A stretch of 64,000 nt of DNA, taken from assembly GCA_016712595.1 (NCBI GenBank), contig JADJQT010000002.1, forward strand, positions 806,001-870,000, written 5' to 3'. Positions 1-8,629 of this stretch are shown one piece after another. The stretch is from Rhodospirillales bacterium (GTDB lineage: Bacteria > Pseudomonadota > Alphaproteobacteria > Rhodospirillales > Defluviicoccaceae). The notes beneath the pieces were generated by a model. That model saw nothing but the letters and a program-made list of their open reading frames with translations. It was not told the origin of the DNA and searched no databases. A program made the translations under genes and the position numbers. Within the stretch, counting starts at the first letter, position 1. The number at the start of each line of letters is the position of its first letter.

Positions 1-1424
1 ATCTGCGCCGGCGCGAGGGCAAGGAGCCGGTCGACTATCCAACACCCGAGCTGGAGAGAGTGCTCGGCAAGACGCTCGGCGTGCCGCTGTTCCAGGAACA
101 GGCGATGCGCGTGGCGATCGAATGCGCCGGGTTCACCGCCAGCGAGGCTGACCAGCTCCGCCGCGCCATGGCGACGTTCAAATTCACTGGCGGCGTCAGC
201 CACTTCAAGGACAAGCTCGTCTCCGGCATGGTCGAGCGCGGCTACACCCAGCAGTTCGCCGAGCGGACCTTCAGCCAGTTGGAGGGCTTCGGCAGCTACG
301 GCTTTCCGGAAAGCCACGCAGCCTCCTTTGCGCTGATCGCCTACGCCTCGTCGTGGATGAAGTGCTGGCACCCCGACGTATTCTGCGCGGCGCTGCTCAA
401 CGCCCAGCCGATGGGCTTCTACGCACCCGCCCAGATCGTCGGCGACGCCCGCGACCACGGCGTCGACGTCCGGCCGGTCTGTGTCAACAGTTCGCGCTGG
501 GACTGCACCCTGGAGCGGACCGACGGCGATCGGTTCGTCGTCCGGCTCGGGATGCGCATGGTCCGCGGTCTCGCCAACGCCGACGCGGCGCAAATCCTCG
601 CCGGCCGCGCCGACATGCCCTTCACCGGCATCGACGACCTTTGGCGCCGCTCCCGGGCGCCGATCGCGAGCCTCGTCCAGCTGGCCGAGGCGGACGCCTT
701 CCGGCCCGCGTTCGGGCTTTCCCGGCGCGAGGCGCTCTGGGCGATCAAGGCGCTCCGCGACGCCCCGCTTCCCCTCTTCGCCGCCGCCTCGGCGCGCGAG
801 CAAGCGGCCATGCCGGAGGTCAACGAGCCGGCCATCGCGCTGAAGGCGATGACCGCCGGCCGGGAGGTGGCGGAGGATTACGACCATGTCGGCCTGACGC
901 TTCGCCAACATCCCGTCACGTTCCTGCGGCGCGACTTGGCGCGACGGAAGGTCATGACCTGCGCCGACGCCGCCGCCTCTCGGGACGGGCGATCGGTGAA
1001 GGTCGCCGGCCTGGTGCTGGTCCGGCAGAAGCCCGGCAGCGCCAAGGGCGTGATGTTCATCGCCATCGAGGACGAAACCGGCATCGCCAATCTGGTGATC
1101 TGGCCGCCGCTGTTCGAGAAACAGCGGCGGGTGATCCTGTCGGCCGGAATGCTGGCGGTGGATGGCTGTATCCAGCGCGAGGGCGAGGTGGTCCACCTCG
1201 TCGCCTATCGGCTACACGACCTCTCCATCGCGCTGGCCAGCGTCGGGGAGCGCGATCCGGCGACGCTTCCACTGCCGCATGGGCGGGACGACGAAGTTCA
1301 CTATGGCGGGCCGGGCCGCCGCGACCCCCAAAATCTATCGCCGGGCGCGGGAAAGCCGCGGGACATCTACATTCCGGACCTGTCTCTAAAAGCGATCAAG
1401 ATGAGGACGCGGGATTTCCGATAA
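1..1424 (+). CDS. dnaE2: Error-prone DNA polymerase DnaE2 (ImuC), C-terminal part
   Basis: The reading frame is open from base 3, so this is the last ~474 residues of a protein that begins before the window. It carries the C-family polymerase signature of the thumb/helix-hairpin region (VPLFQEQAMRVAIECAGF, then GGVSHFKDKLV and SYGFPESHAASFALIAYAS). Near the end is an OB-fold segment (VKVAGLVLVRQKPGSAKGVM). The ending AIKMRTRDFR matches the usual DnaE2 tail rather than the replicative DnaE1. DnaE2 works with ImuA and ImuB in SOS-induced translesion mutagenesis in alphaproteobacteria; those partners would lie upstream, outside the window. Confidence 0.93.
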   Translation, partial: LRRREGKEPVDYPTPELERVLGKTLGVPLFQEQAMRVAIECAGFTASEADQLRRAMATFKFTGGVSHFKDKLVSGMVERGYTQQFAERTFSQLEGFGSYGFPESHAASFALIAYASSWMKCWHPDVFCAALLNAQPMGFYAPAQIVGDARDHGVDVRPVCVNSSRWDCTLERTDGDRFVVRLGMRMVRGLANADAAQILAGRADMPFTGIDDLWRRSRAPIASLVQLAEADAFRPAFGLSRREALWAIKALRDAPLPLFAAASAREQAAMPEVNEPAIALKAMTAGREVAEDYDHVGLTLRQHPVTFLRRDLARRKVMTCADAAASRDGRSVKVAGLVLVRQKPGSAKGVMFIAIEDETGIANLVIWPPLFEKQRRVILSAGMLAVDGCIQREGEVVHLVAYRLHDLSIALASVGERDPATLPLPHGRDDEVHYGGPGRRDPQNLSPGAGKPRDIYIPDLSLKAIKMRTRDFR

Positions 1425-1993
1425 GGCGAGTTCTCTCTTGGACACTCGGGATCGTTGGGCCTGAAACGGGTCGTCTATAGGGCCACCGCTTGGGTTTCCA
1501 GCTCTCTGATCATCCGGGTATGGGCTTGGCCGATCTGGACGCGGCCGAGGCCGAGCCGGTTGTCACAAACGATCGTCAAGGCCGTTCATGACCTTGCCGA
1601 CACAGTCGCTTTCGAGTTCTTTTCGCCGCAGCCGGGTCAGCAGACAAATCTGGCGAGAGAGGGACGTCATCGAGCTCATTAAGCTTCTACGAAGATGCCT
1701 CTGTGCGCTCGACGCGCCAATGGCCGCGTGCGCCGCCCAGAAGCACGTGGCCGAAGATTCGAGGACATCGGGGATCAGATCTTCGGCCTCCGGTTCGGCC
1801 GTCTTGTCACCGAGATGGCAGCTGGCGGCGATCGTCTTATCAAGCCGTTCGGCGGTATCGCCGATTGACAGAATGCGGTTCAAGAATCTCGGACGAGCGA
1901 AAGCTCGCTTCCGGCGAGGCTGTTCCGTTTGACCGCCGAGTCCTCCGAGCGCAGCCTTCGTCCGGCAATGAACGAGAAGGCGGAACGTATCGC

Positions 1994-2031
1994 TCGCAAC
2001 GCATTGAAAACAAAGCATAAAAACAGAGACG
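1994..2031. repeat. 38-bp motif shared with 37748-37785 (intronless intron target)
   Basis: The 38 bases here match 37748-37785 with four differences. The following ~40 bases (about 2032-2071, containing CTTCGCTCCGCCAGTC) match the sequence on the other side of the group II intron at 40172 onward. This copy therefore looks like the uninterrupted form of the site that the 37798-40171 intron entered. What the site itself encodes or does is unknown. Confidence 0.7.
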
Positions 2032-2220
2032 TTTGGATCCGGGCTCGCTTCGCTCCGCCAGTCACTCTCCCCGGAACGCTCTCTCAGCCGATCCACAAGC
2101 CGGAAAAACGCGTTGTTTCAAAGGCGTTTGCCGCCGCCCCTGAGAACCATGCCGCCCAACCGAGGCCCCTGGCGTTCTCTCTTTAGCCCCGTTCTCTGAA
2201 AGCTGGGAACTGCGCCCGTT

Positions 2221-2281
2221 CAGTACTCAGCTAACGATCCCAGCGCTCTCAATGGGTTGCAGGGCCGGCGGCTGAGTACTG
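2221..2281. repeat. Perfect 11-bp inverted repeat around a 39-bp loop
   Basis: CAGTACTCAGC at 2221-2231 is exactly complementary to GCTGAGTACTG at 2271-2281. It lies ~200 bp upstream of the DUF6429 gene. It could be a cruciform or recombination site, or the end of a lost element; nothing else nearby decides between these. Confidence 0.5.
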
Positions 2282-2484
2282 TTTCGAGCGAGCAATTGCC
2301 ATGTGAAGCGTTCTGCAAATGTTCCGGATGGGATTGCCGCCGTCGACCTCGATCACGACGAAGCGGCAGAAAATCTCGCGAGCTTGCTCTCCTGGACCGT
2401 GGGCGTGGCGCCGAGGCGGCCGGGCTGTCGAGGCTGATAACCCTCTGCCCCTGTCGAGCGCGCTCATGCTATTCTCATGACGCC

Positions 2485-2730
2485 ATGGACATCGACGACA
2501 ACCGTATCGACGACGCCGTGCTGGCGCTGCTGCTGTTGGGCCTGCACGATGGTCGGCGCGCCTGGAAGTCGTTCGACTGGAACACCCTCGACCGGCTATA
2601 CGCTAAAGGTTTGATCTCCGATCCGGTCGGCAAGGCGAAGTCGGTGATGTTCACCGACGAGGGGCTGGAGCGCGCCCGTTCGCTGTTTCAAGAGATGTTC
2701 GCATCATCGCCCGCGTCGCCGGAGCCGTGA
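2485..2730 (+). CDS. DUF6429 family protein
   Basis: This is an 81-residue protein starting at the ATG in front of MDIDDNRIDDAVLALLLLGL. The pattern IDDAVLALL...LHDGRRAWKSFDW...LYAKGLISDPVGKAKSV.FTDEGL is that of DUF6429, a small, probably winged-helix-like protein with no assigned function. The longer open frame upstream is only run-on. It ends six bases before the next gene, so the two are almost surely co-transcribed. DUF6429 next to DUF6880 is a recurrent pairing in alphaproteobacteria as I recall it; function unknown. Confidence 0.8.
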   Translation: MDIDDNRIDDAVLALLLLGLHDGRRAWKSFDWNTLDRLYAKGLISDPVGKAKSVMFTDEGLERARSLFQEMFASSPASPEP

Positions 2731-2736
2731 CGCGGC

Positions 2737-4143
2737 ATGGCGAAGGCGAAGAAACTTACCCCGGCGGCGGTAGCGGCACTGGGGGCGGAGCGGCTGGCGG
2801 CGCTGCTGCTGGAGGCGGCGGAGTATGACCCGGCGCTGATGCGCAGCGTGCGCATCGCGGTCGCGAGCCGCATCGATGCCGCTGCGGCCGCGGCCGAGAT
2901 CGACCAGCAGATCCGCAGTTTGCGGCGAAGCACCGCGTTCGTCGACTATCGCCAGCGGATGGCGTTTGCCCGCGATCTCGGCGCGCTTGTCGATGCCATC
3001 GCCGGACCGCTGGCCGATCTCGACCCGGCTGGAGCGCTCGCGCGCATGCTCGACTTCATCGCCCTCGCGCCGTCGGTCTTCGAGCGAAGCGATGACAACG
3101 GCACCATCGGCGATCAATTCCAGACGGCGTGCGCGGCGGTGGCGGCGCTGATCGAGCGTACCCCGCCGGGTCCGGCGATCGAGGAGTTGGTGCGGCGAGG
3201 ATATGCGCTCTACCTCGCCGACGATTACGGCGTCGCCGATGGCCTCGTCGCCGCGCTTGCCAAAGGCCTCAAGCCGCAGCGACGTGCGACGCTGAAATCG
3301 TGGATCGAAGCCGATCTCGCGCGCCGTCCGTCGGACGCGGCGCAAGACGAGACGTCGGCCCGCGGTCGCCTCGACGCCTGGCGGTTGGCCCGCGCGCTCG
3401 CCGACGTGGCCGACGCGGCAGGCGACGTCGACGGCTACTGCGCGGCCCAGCAGCGGATGGGTCCCCGCGTCTGCGACGATGCCGGAATGGCGCGACGGCT
3501 GCTCGACGCAGGTCGCCCCGCGGACGCTCTTGCCGCCCTCACCGCGGCCGAGCCCAACCCGGCGAAGAACGCCACCGAGCTCGCCGACCTGCGGATCATC
3601 GTTCTCGACGCGCTCGGCCGCGGCGAGGAGGCGCAGGCGCTGCGCTGGAGCGAATTCGAGCGCGGACTGCGCGTCGAACCGCTGCGAGCGTACCTGAAGC
3701 GGCTCTCGGACTTCGCCGACGTAGACAAGGAGGAAGAAGCGCTCGATCTGGTCGCCACCCACCCGGACGTTCAGGGGGCGCTCGCTTTTCTGACGGCCTG
3801 GCCCGACCTGCGACGAGCGGGGGCTCTGGTGCGGGTCAAGTTCGACGGCATCGACGGCAACGGCTGGTGGACGCTGACGCCGGCAGCCGAACGGCTGGAG
3901 AACAAGGAGCCGCTGGCGGCGTCCCTGCTCTATCGCCGCATGATCGACTTCACCCTCGATCGCGGACGCTCGCAACGCTACGGCCACGCCTCGCGTCATC
4001 TGCTGTCGTGCGCAGCGCTCGCGCCCCTGGTCATCGACTGGCAGGGGCACCAACCGCATGCCGAGTACGCACTCGGCCTGCGCCAGCGACATCCACGAAA
4101 GTCCAGCTTCTGGTCGCGCGTCGATGGACCGACAGGGAAGTAG
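2737..4143 (+). CDS. DUF6880 family protein
   Basis: This is a 468-residue, Ala/Leu/Arg-rich, mainly helical protein. Repeated helical pairs of the type LDAGRPADALAALTAAEP and ALGRGEEAQALRWSEFERGL suggest a TPR-like solenoid. The C-terminal part (LLYRRMIDFTLDRGRSQRYGH...L) is the conserved end of the DUF6880 family. It carries no signal peptide or membrane segment, so it is probably cytoplasmic. It follows the DUF6429 gene by 6 bp and is convergent with the Hachiman operon. The molecular role is unknown; I assign only the family. Confidence 0.75.
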   Translation: MAKAKKLTPAAVAALGAERLAALLLEAAEYDPALMRSVRIAVASRIDAAAAAAEIDQQIRSLRRSTAFVDYRQRMAFARDLGALVDAIAGPLADLDPAGALARMLDFIALAPSVFERSDDNGTIGDQFQTACAAVAALIERTPPGPAIEELVRRGYALYLADDYGVADGLVAALAKGLKPQRRATLKSWIEADLARRPSDAAQDETSARGRLDAWRLARALADVADAAGDVDGYCAAQQRMGPRVCDDAGMARRLLDAGRPADALAALTAAEPNPAKNATELADLRIIVLDALGRGEEAQALRWSEFERGLRVEPLRAYLKRLSDFADVDKEEEALDLVATHPDVQGALAFLTAWPDLRRAGALVRVKFDGIDGNGWWTLTPAAERLENKEPLAASLLYRRMIDFTLDRGRSQRYGHASRHLLSCAALAPLVIDWQGHQPHAEYALGLRQRHPRKSSFWSRVDGPTGK

Positions 4144-4365
4144 CGGCCCCTGTGGAAACAGCGTATGCCCCGATAACGCACCCGACAGGAACTGCCCGCT
4201 TCCGCTTTGCGACAGACTGGTCGGCCCGCGTGCCCACGCTCGATCCCAGGAGCGTCAGTTTCGGGGATCGGGTAGCGGACGCCGAAGATTGCGATATCAG
4301 ACAGCGTCTGGCGGATTAGGGTAAAGTCCGCATCCGCCGGAAAGCCTCACGGCGCAGTCAGATCT

Positions 4366-6957
4366 TTATTGGGCCACCAGCGGCGTGCGGCGCGCCAACA
4401 TAATCTCCACCTCGCGCTTCACAATCGCCGGAACGTCGAGTGTTTGCCACCTCCTCGTCTGGAGCCACTCAAACACGGCACTCTCGGCCAACCTATCGTC
4501 TGCAAGAAACTCGTTGAGCGCGACCGCGCTTGTCCGTGAGAGTCCGAGCCCGATTAGAGATAGCAGGGTTTGAGTAGCTACCCCAAATTCGAGAAACAGG
4601 TCAAACCTCAGCTCTTCAGGGAACAGCTCTGATTTCCCTGTCTCGTCCAGATGCTGCTTAAGGACGTCGAGATAGGCAGCAAGGTACTTTGGAGCGCGAA
4701 AGCGCGCGACCTCCTCTACATCACGCATTGTGTCTCTGATGACAACAGGGATTTTGTATTGGCGATTATGCTTCTCAAGATATGCAATGCGCCGCCGGAT
4801 GATTTGGCCTAGCGGAAGGCCGCGCATCCATTCAACAGTAACGAGCGCGTGGATCGGAATTGCACTCGCGGGAAAGAATGCGGGATAGACGTTCTGGTTG
4901 ATACGGTGGAAAGTCGCGACGAGCCTAGGATGAGCGTCGTCGCTCTCTGGACTGGACGGCAGCAGCTCCTCAACCGGCTTTTTGCGACTTCGAAAATAGT
5001 TCAGCAGGCTCTGCAACGCAGCGGCACTGACGCCCGGATGGCGCGATATGAGGCGGGCAGGAAGGTCAATTTGTGCTAGGAGCGCCCCTAACCTTTCATC
5101 CAGCGCTTGAGCGTAAGGGGCGGGCAGGCGCGCAGCCGACGGAGCTGAAAGAAAGCTTCCTTCGCGGGCGCGCCACGCCAGCAGATAAGCCGTGACCTGC
5201 TCAAGCGAGGGGTTGACGGCCGAGGGCTGCATCCCGCTCCTCGCTTCCAAGTAATCGAGCATCGGCTGGGGACGTGTCAGAACAACATCTGTCTCGCGGT
5301 TGATTGGATAGCGAGCCCGCTCCGGCACGCCGTGAGGCCAGAGTTTCGGGCGGTTCACGTCTATGCAAATGATATTTCCACTGAAATCCTGCCCCCAGCG
5401 GCCTGCCCTGCCAGCAAGGTTCCAGAAGTCGTGCGGAGCCATCGGGGTTTTTTGCCCCTTTTTCGGGCCTCTCGCGACAATCGTTCTGCAGGCGAGATTA
5501 ACGCCTTCGACCAGAGTTGACGTGCACACGAGAAATCGAATTTGTCCATCTTTGAAGAGGCGCTCGATTTCTGACCGCAGCAGGGTCGGCATGTTCCCGT
5601 AGTGAAACGCCACGCCCCGGCGTGCCAGCTCCACGAGCTGAAAGTCGGGATGGATAGTGTCTCTTGCAAAGTCCGAAAGGTCTTTAAGTTCGGGATCGAC
5701 ATCAGCCGATGGAGCGCCAAGGGCACCATATATCTGCCAGGCGATCTTCTCGGCATCGGCAGGGCGGTTCGCGTAAACAAGGGTGCCGGTCTGATTGCGG
5801 CCAACCGCAAGCGCAAGGTAGGACAGCCGCTTGATGTCGGTGTCGGGTTTTGCATGGAGCCTGACGACGCCGAGAGGTTCTGTAACGCCGCCCTGTCGAA
5901 GCAGAAGTTGCCACTGATCCGAGTGACGCGGCATCTGCTCGGCGATAATGAGGTTCTGCGTGACGGTGGAGGTGGCGTTCGGAACGACAGCGGTAGCCAG
6001 TCCTGCGGGTGCGTCCTCAACCAGCGCTTCAGGGTTTACTGTCAAGGGACTCAGAAAAATGAGCCTGCCGTCCGGGTTTGAGCGCGTAACGCGCTCGATT
6101 GCGTCCTGAAGTATGACGCCTCGCAATCCGTCCCCGATCTTATGCGCCTCATCGACGACCGTGATATCCACGGACGGACCCTGGGTCATCGCATTAAGGA
6201 AGACATGCAGGCGTTCCTGCGTGAACACGAGAATGGTCGGCCGTGACCGGTCTCCGAGCGCTGCAAGTGGCAAAGAGGCAACGCGAAGGCCCGCAATCTC
6301 ATAGGCGGCGGAAATCTCCAGCAGCTCCCGCTCGATCTCTCCTACGAGCGCTCTTGTCGGAGCAAGAAATACGGCAAGCTTGGTCCGCTGGGCGGCGAAT
6401 TCGTTCAGGAGCCACTGAAGAACGAGGTAGGTCTTGCCGCATGCAGTTGGCGCGGAAGCAGAAACCCAAGAGGCGCGCTGGAGTTCGTCCCAGAAACTCC
6501 TCTGGAACCTATTAGCGGTTATTGCGTGGCCTCTGATCGGCGAGAGAGACTGCACAAGCTCCCGGCGCGCCAGCAGCATTTGCTCAGTAGCGCCGAACCG
6601 CTCGTCGAACTCTTCAGCAAGAACATTCCTGTCGATCGCGAGGCGAACCGCACGGTGATTTGCGAGCTGCGTCAGCACTGTAGCGCTGGCTTCGGCAACG
6701 CGGCGATCGCCCGAATGCAGCAGCCCTGCCTGCGCTACAGCGAGCGCCATTTCATTTGACTCAGGAGAATCTGATGCGGAGAGGACGCTGCCCGCAAACA
6801 GCAGGCGCTTCCAGTCTGGACGGTAATCCTGGATCTGGGAGTCAGTGGCGGAAAGGCCGCCAATGCTCCTGGCCGCTGTGTAGCGCGACAGAATTCGCAG
6901 CTCGTAGGCGAGCCCTTCTGGCGAAAGAATCCACGATTGCAGCTCTTCAAGAGTCAT
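4366..6957 (-). CDS. hamB: Hachiman defence helicase HamB
   Basis: An 863-residue superfamily-2 (Ski2-like) helicase. Visible motifs: Walker A SAPTACGKT (res. ~168-176), motif Ia LAPTRALV (~199), DEAH box VVDEAH (~267-272), motif III LSPLT (~302), motif V CTSTLVEGVNL (~478-488) and motif VI NLAGRAGRWG (~513-522), plus a ~150-residue helical N-terminal part and a ~300-residue C-terminal extension. Its ATG lies inside the end of the upstream gene (11-bp overlap), indicating translational coupling. The partner is a DUF1837 nuclease, which together define Hachiman: HamB senses or unwinds DNA and controls the HamA effector. The coding sequence is intact, so the system may be functional. Confidence 0.9.
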   Translation of the reverse strand: MTLEELQSWILSPEGLAYELRILSRYTAARSIGGLSATDSQIQDYRPDWKRLLFAGSVLSASDSPESNEMALAVAQAGLLHSGDRRVAEASATVLTQLANHRAVRLAIDRNVLAEEFDERFGATEQMLLARRELVQSLSPIRGHAITANRFQRSFWDELQRASWVSASAPTACGKTYLVLQWLLNEFAAQRTKLAVFLAPTRALVGEIERELLEISAAYEIAGLRVASLPLAALGDRSRPTILVFTQERLHVFLNAMTQGPSVDITVVDEAHKIGDGLRGVILQDAIERVTRSNPDGRLIFLSPLTVNPEALVEDAPAGLATAVVPNATSTVTQNLIIAEQMPRHSDQWQLLLRQGGVTEPLGVVRLHAKPDTDIKRLSYLALAVGRNQTGTLVYANRPADAEKIAWQIYGALGAPSADVDPELKDLSDFARDTIHPDFQLVELARRGVAFHYGNMPTLLRSEIERLFKDGQIRFLVCTSTLVEGVNLACRTIVARGPKKGQKTPMAPHDFWNLAGRAGRWGQDFSGNIICIDVNRPKLWPHGVPERARYPINRETDVVLTRPQPMLDYLEARSGMQPSAVNPSLEQVTAYLLAWRAREGSFLSAPSAARLPAPYAQALDERLGALLAQIDLPARLISRHPGVSAAALQSLLNYFRSRKKPVEELLPSSPESDDAHPRLVATFHRINQNVYPAFFPASAIPIHALVTVEWMRGLPLGQIIRRRIAYLEKHNRQYKIPVVIRDTMRDVEEVARFRAPKYLAAYLDVLKQHLDETGKSELFPEELRFDLFLEFGVATQTLLSLIGLGLSRTSAVALNEFLADDRLAESAVFEWLQTRRWQTLDVPAIVKREVEIMLARRTPLVAQ

Positions 6958-7966
6958 TCTGCACCCTCAGCAAGCTCAGAAAGTAGGAGCGGAATTCACC
7001 TGCCGAAGGTAGTGGAATGCAGATAAAATGAATGTCGAACTTCTCCAGCTTTTCGTGACAGACCCGCCCGTCAGTAGCGTTGGCCCATGTATTCAACTGT
7101 TTCGTTATAGCGGCGGCAAGCTCATCTACCTTTGCTTCGTTGTCAGAGCCGGGATAGCAGTCGCAGTCGAACGCCGACAGCGCAAACCCGCAGTGGCGCA
7201 CTGAAAGCGACGAGGGATCGTTCTTGTCCAGAAATTTCTTCAAAGCGGCGATCACTCGCTCGTCCGTAAAATTTGCGAACTCATTGATGAGCAGAAGGTC
7301 CTGGTCACGGGCCGCGTCCTCACCTTCGGGCTCGCGCAGGAACGGTGCCAGAGACTCCATACAGCTCCGAATCGCGGCGGCGGCATCCCCATAGATTTTG
7401 GATTCTCCCCAATAGAGGTTGAGTCCGCCATCAGCCCGCGCTTCGGCGTAAACGCCGTCCGATCCGTGGTAATGCATGCTGGTCGACGTCTTGAGCGTCA
7501 TCTTGCAAATGATCTGTGTGAGGTCGAATAGGGCCTCCGCCATCGCGAACAGGAGCAGCTCTCCGCCTTCACCGGTCGTCGCCAGATGGGTAAAGAGTCG
7601 GCGAGCGCGCTCGTGGAGGTTCGACATCGCCGCCGTCGATCCGGTGTCGGTAAACTGCTGGATCGCGTCCCGAATCGTCTTGCGTGGAATGGCATAATCT
7701 ATGATCTGGTCCCGAAGAAACTCGGCCAGAGGCTTCATGCGGATACGACCGTTGCCATCGACCGGCAGGAAATAACAATGGAGCTTCGTTTTCGTCGTGC
7801 CGACAACAACATCCCGCTTTAGGCAGATCAGATGCGCGGCGATGGGCGATGCGCCGCCGCGCCGCAGACAAGCTCGTAGCGCGGCATCCAGATCGAACGG
7901 GTCCGCAGGCTCTGGTTGAGACGCGGCGCCTTCGGGTGCATTGTGTTCCGCAAAAACTTTCGTCAC
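6947..7966 (-). CDS. hamA: Hachiman nuclease HamA (DUF1837)
   Basis: A 339-residue DUF1837 protein. The GEGGELLLF segment (res. ~132-140), the KM at ~155, HGSDGVY (~167-173) and the GESKIYGD segment (~187-194) are the family's conserved PD-(D/E)xK-like nuclease elements. I chose GTG at 7966 because an in-frame TAA sits just upstream and AAGGA lies six bases before it. It overlaps hamB by 11 bp, so the two form a single transcription unit reading leftward. In characterised Hachiman systems HamA is the DNA-degrading effector held in check by HamB. No residue that I can recognise as catalytic is missing. Confidence 0.9.
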   Translation of the reverse strand: MTKVFAEHNAPEGAASQPEPADPFDLDAALRACLRRGGASPIAAHLICLKRDVVVGTTKTKLHCYFLPVDGNGRIRMKPLAEFLRDQIIDYAIPRKTIRDAIQQFTDTGSTAAMSNLHERARRLFTHLATTGEGGELLLFAMAEALFDLTQIICKMTLKTSTSMHYHGSDGVYAEARADGGLNLYWGESKIYGDAAAAIRSCMESLAPFLREPEGEDAARDQDLLLINEFANFTDERVIAALKKFLDKNDPSSLSVRHCGFALSAFDCDCYPGSDNEAKVDELAAAITKQLNTWANATDGRVCHEKLEKFDIHFICIPLPSAGEFRSYFLSLLRVQNDS

Positions 7967-8629
7967 TTTTGTTCCTTAAAACTTCGCGCCCCGTCGGCGT
8001 TATTTCAGCCGTTTCTTCGCGGTAGAGCGTCAGCCCTACCTCAAAATGGGCCTGCAATGGGCGTCACCCCGTTCGCTCCCGGAGAACCCCGCGTCGCCCT
8101 TGGTCGTCAGCTCAGCGCGCAGGTGGCGGAACAGCCGCAGGCGTATTTCGCTCAGCGGCGGCGCTGGCCGGCAGATCGACCGCGTTCTCTCCGGGTTACG
8201 GAATCGAAACTCCAGCACTGGTGGTAAAGGGCGTGCCCCGCGATGCTTCCCCCATGCGAAGGAGTGTACCCGATCGAGCCATGCGGCGGAATACGCCTTG
8301 GGGCTACTCCGCTATCGCAGTTGTCGGCCCGCTGAAAAATTGACGCCGGACCGACGTCTGCTATCGATTGCCGCGAGCCGACGCTCGTGGCGAGATTCGC
8401 CGGTTCGGCGCCGTCGCTTTTCCGCCGACCACCCCAGCATGTCGTCACGCCGATGCCCCGGCTGCGACGCATCCGCCTGCCGGAGGCCACTGCCTGCCGA
8501 CTCGACGATTGCGACCGCCCGTGCTGGGGTCGCTCCGGTCTGCCCGGATCCGACTTCCGGGATGTGGATGGCCACGACGTCGGTCTACACTGCCTGGCGG
8601 GCGATCCCCGGCAGCTGGTAGTACAGGCC
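7967..8629. other. Gap upstream of hamA, possible gene remnant
   Basis: No intact gene is visible. On the minus strand, two short frames (about 8036-8218, then 7970-8050) give protein-like stretches such as RLRLFRHLRAEL and TLYREETAEITPTGREVL, which would join with one frame change. This could be the last part of a decayed gene ending just before hamA. I could not identify a clear promoter for hamA here. Confidence 0.35.

Larger units (their letters stand above)
1425..2484. other. Long gap without a convincing gene
   Basis: About 1 kb between dnaE2 and the DUF6429 gene. A 177-codon open frame on the minus strand (1563-2096) ends in a helical, charged stretch, but I recognise no family and it has no good ribosome site. 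The gap does contain two structured items listed separately: a 38-bp motif shared with the flank of the group II intron near 37.8 kb, and an 11-bp perfect inverted repeat. The content looks like residue of old mobile-element insertions. Confidence 0.5.

Noticed and set aside
353..1480. A 375-codon frame overlapping dnaE2
   Set aside because: It is an Arg/Pro-rich out-of-frame shadow typical of high-GC DNA; the dnaE2 frame explains the sequence.
3129..4319. A 396-codon frame in the DUF6880 region
   Set aside because: Arg-rich composition with no domain; it is a shadow of the DUF6880 frame.
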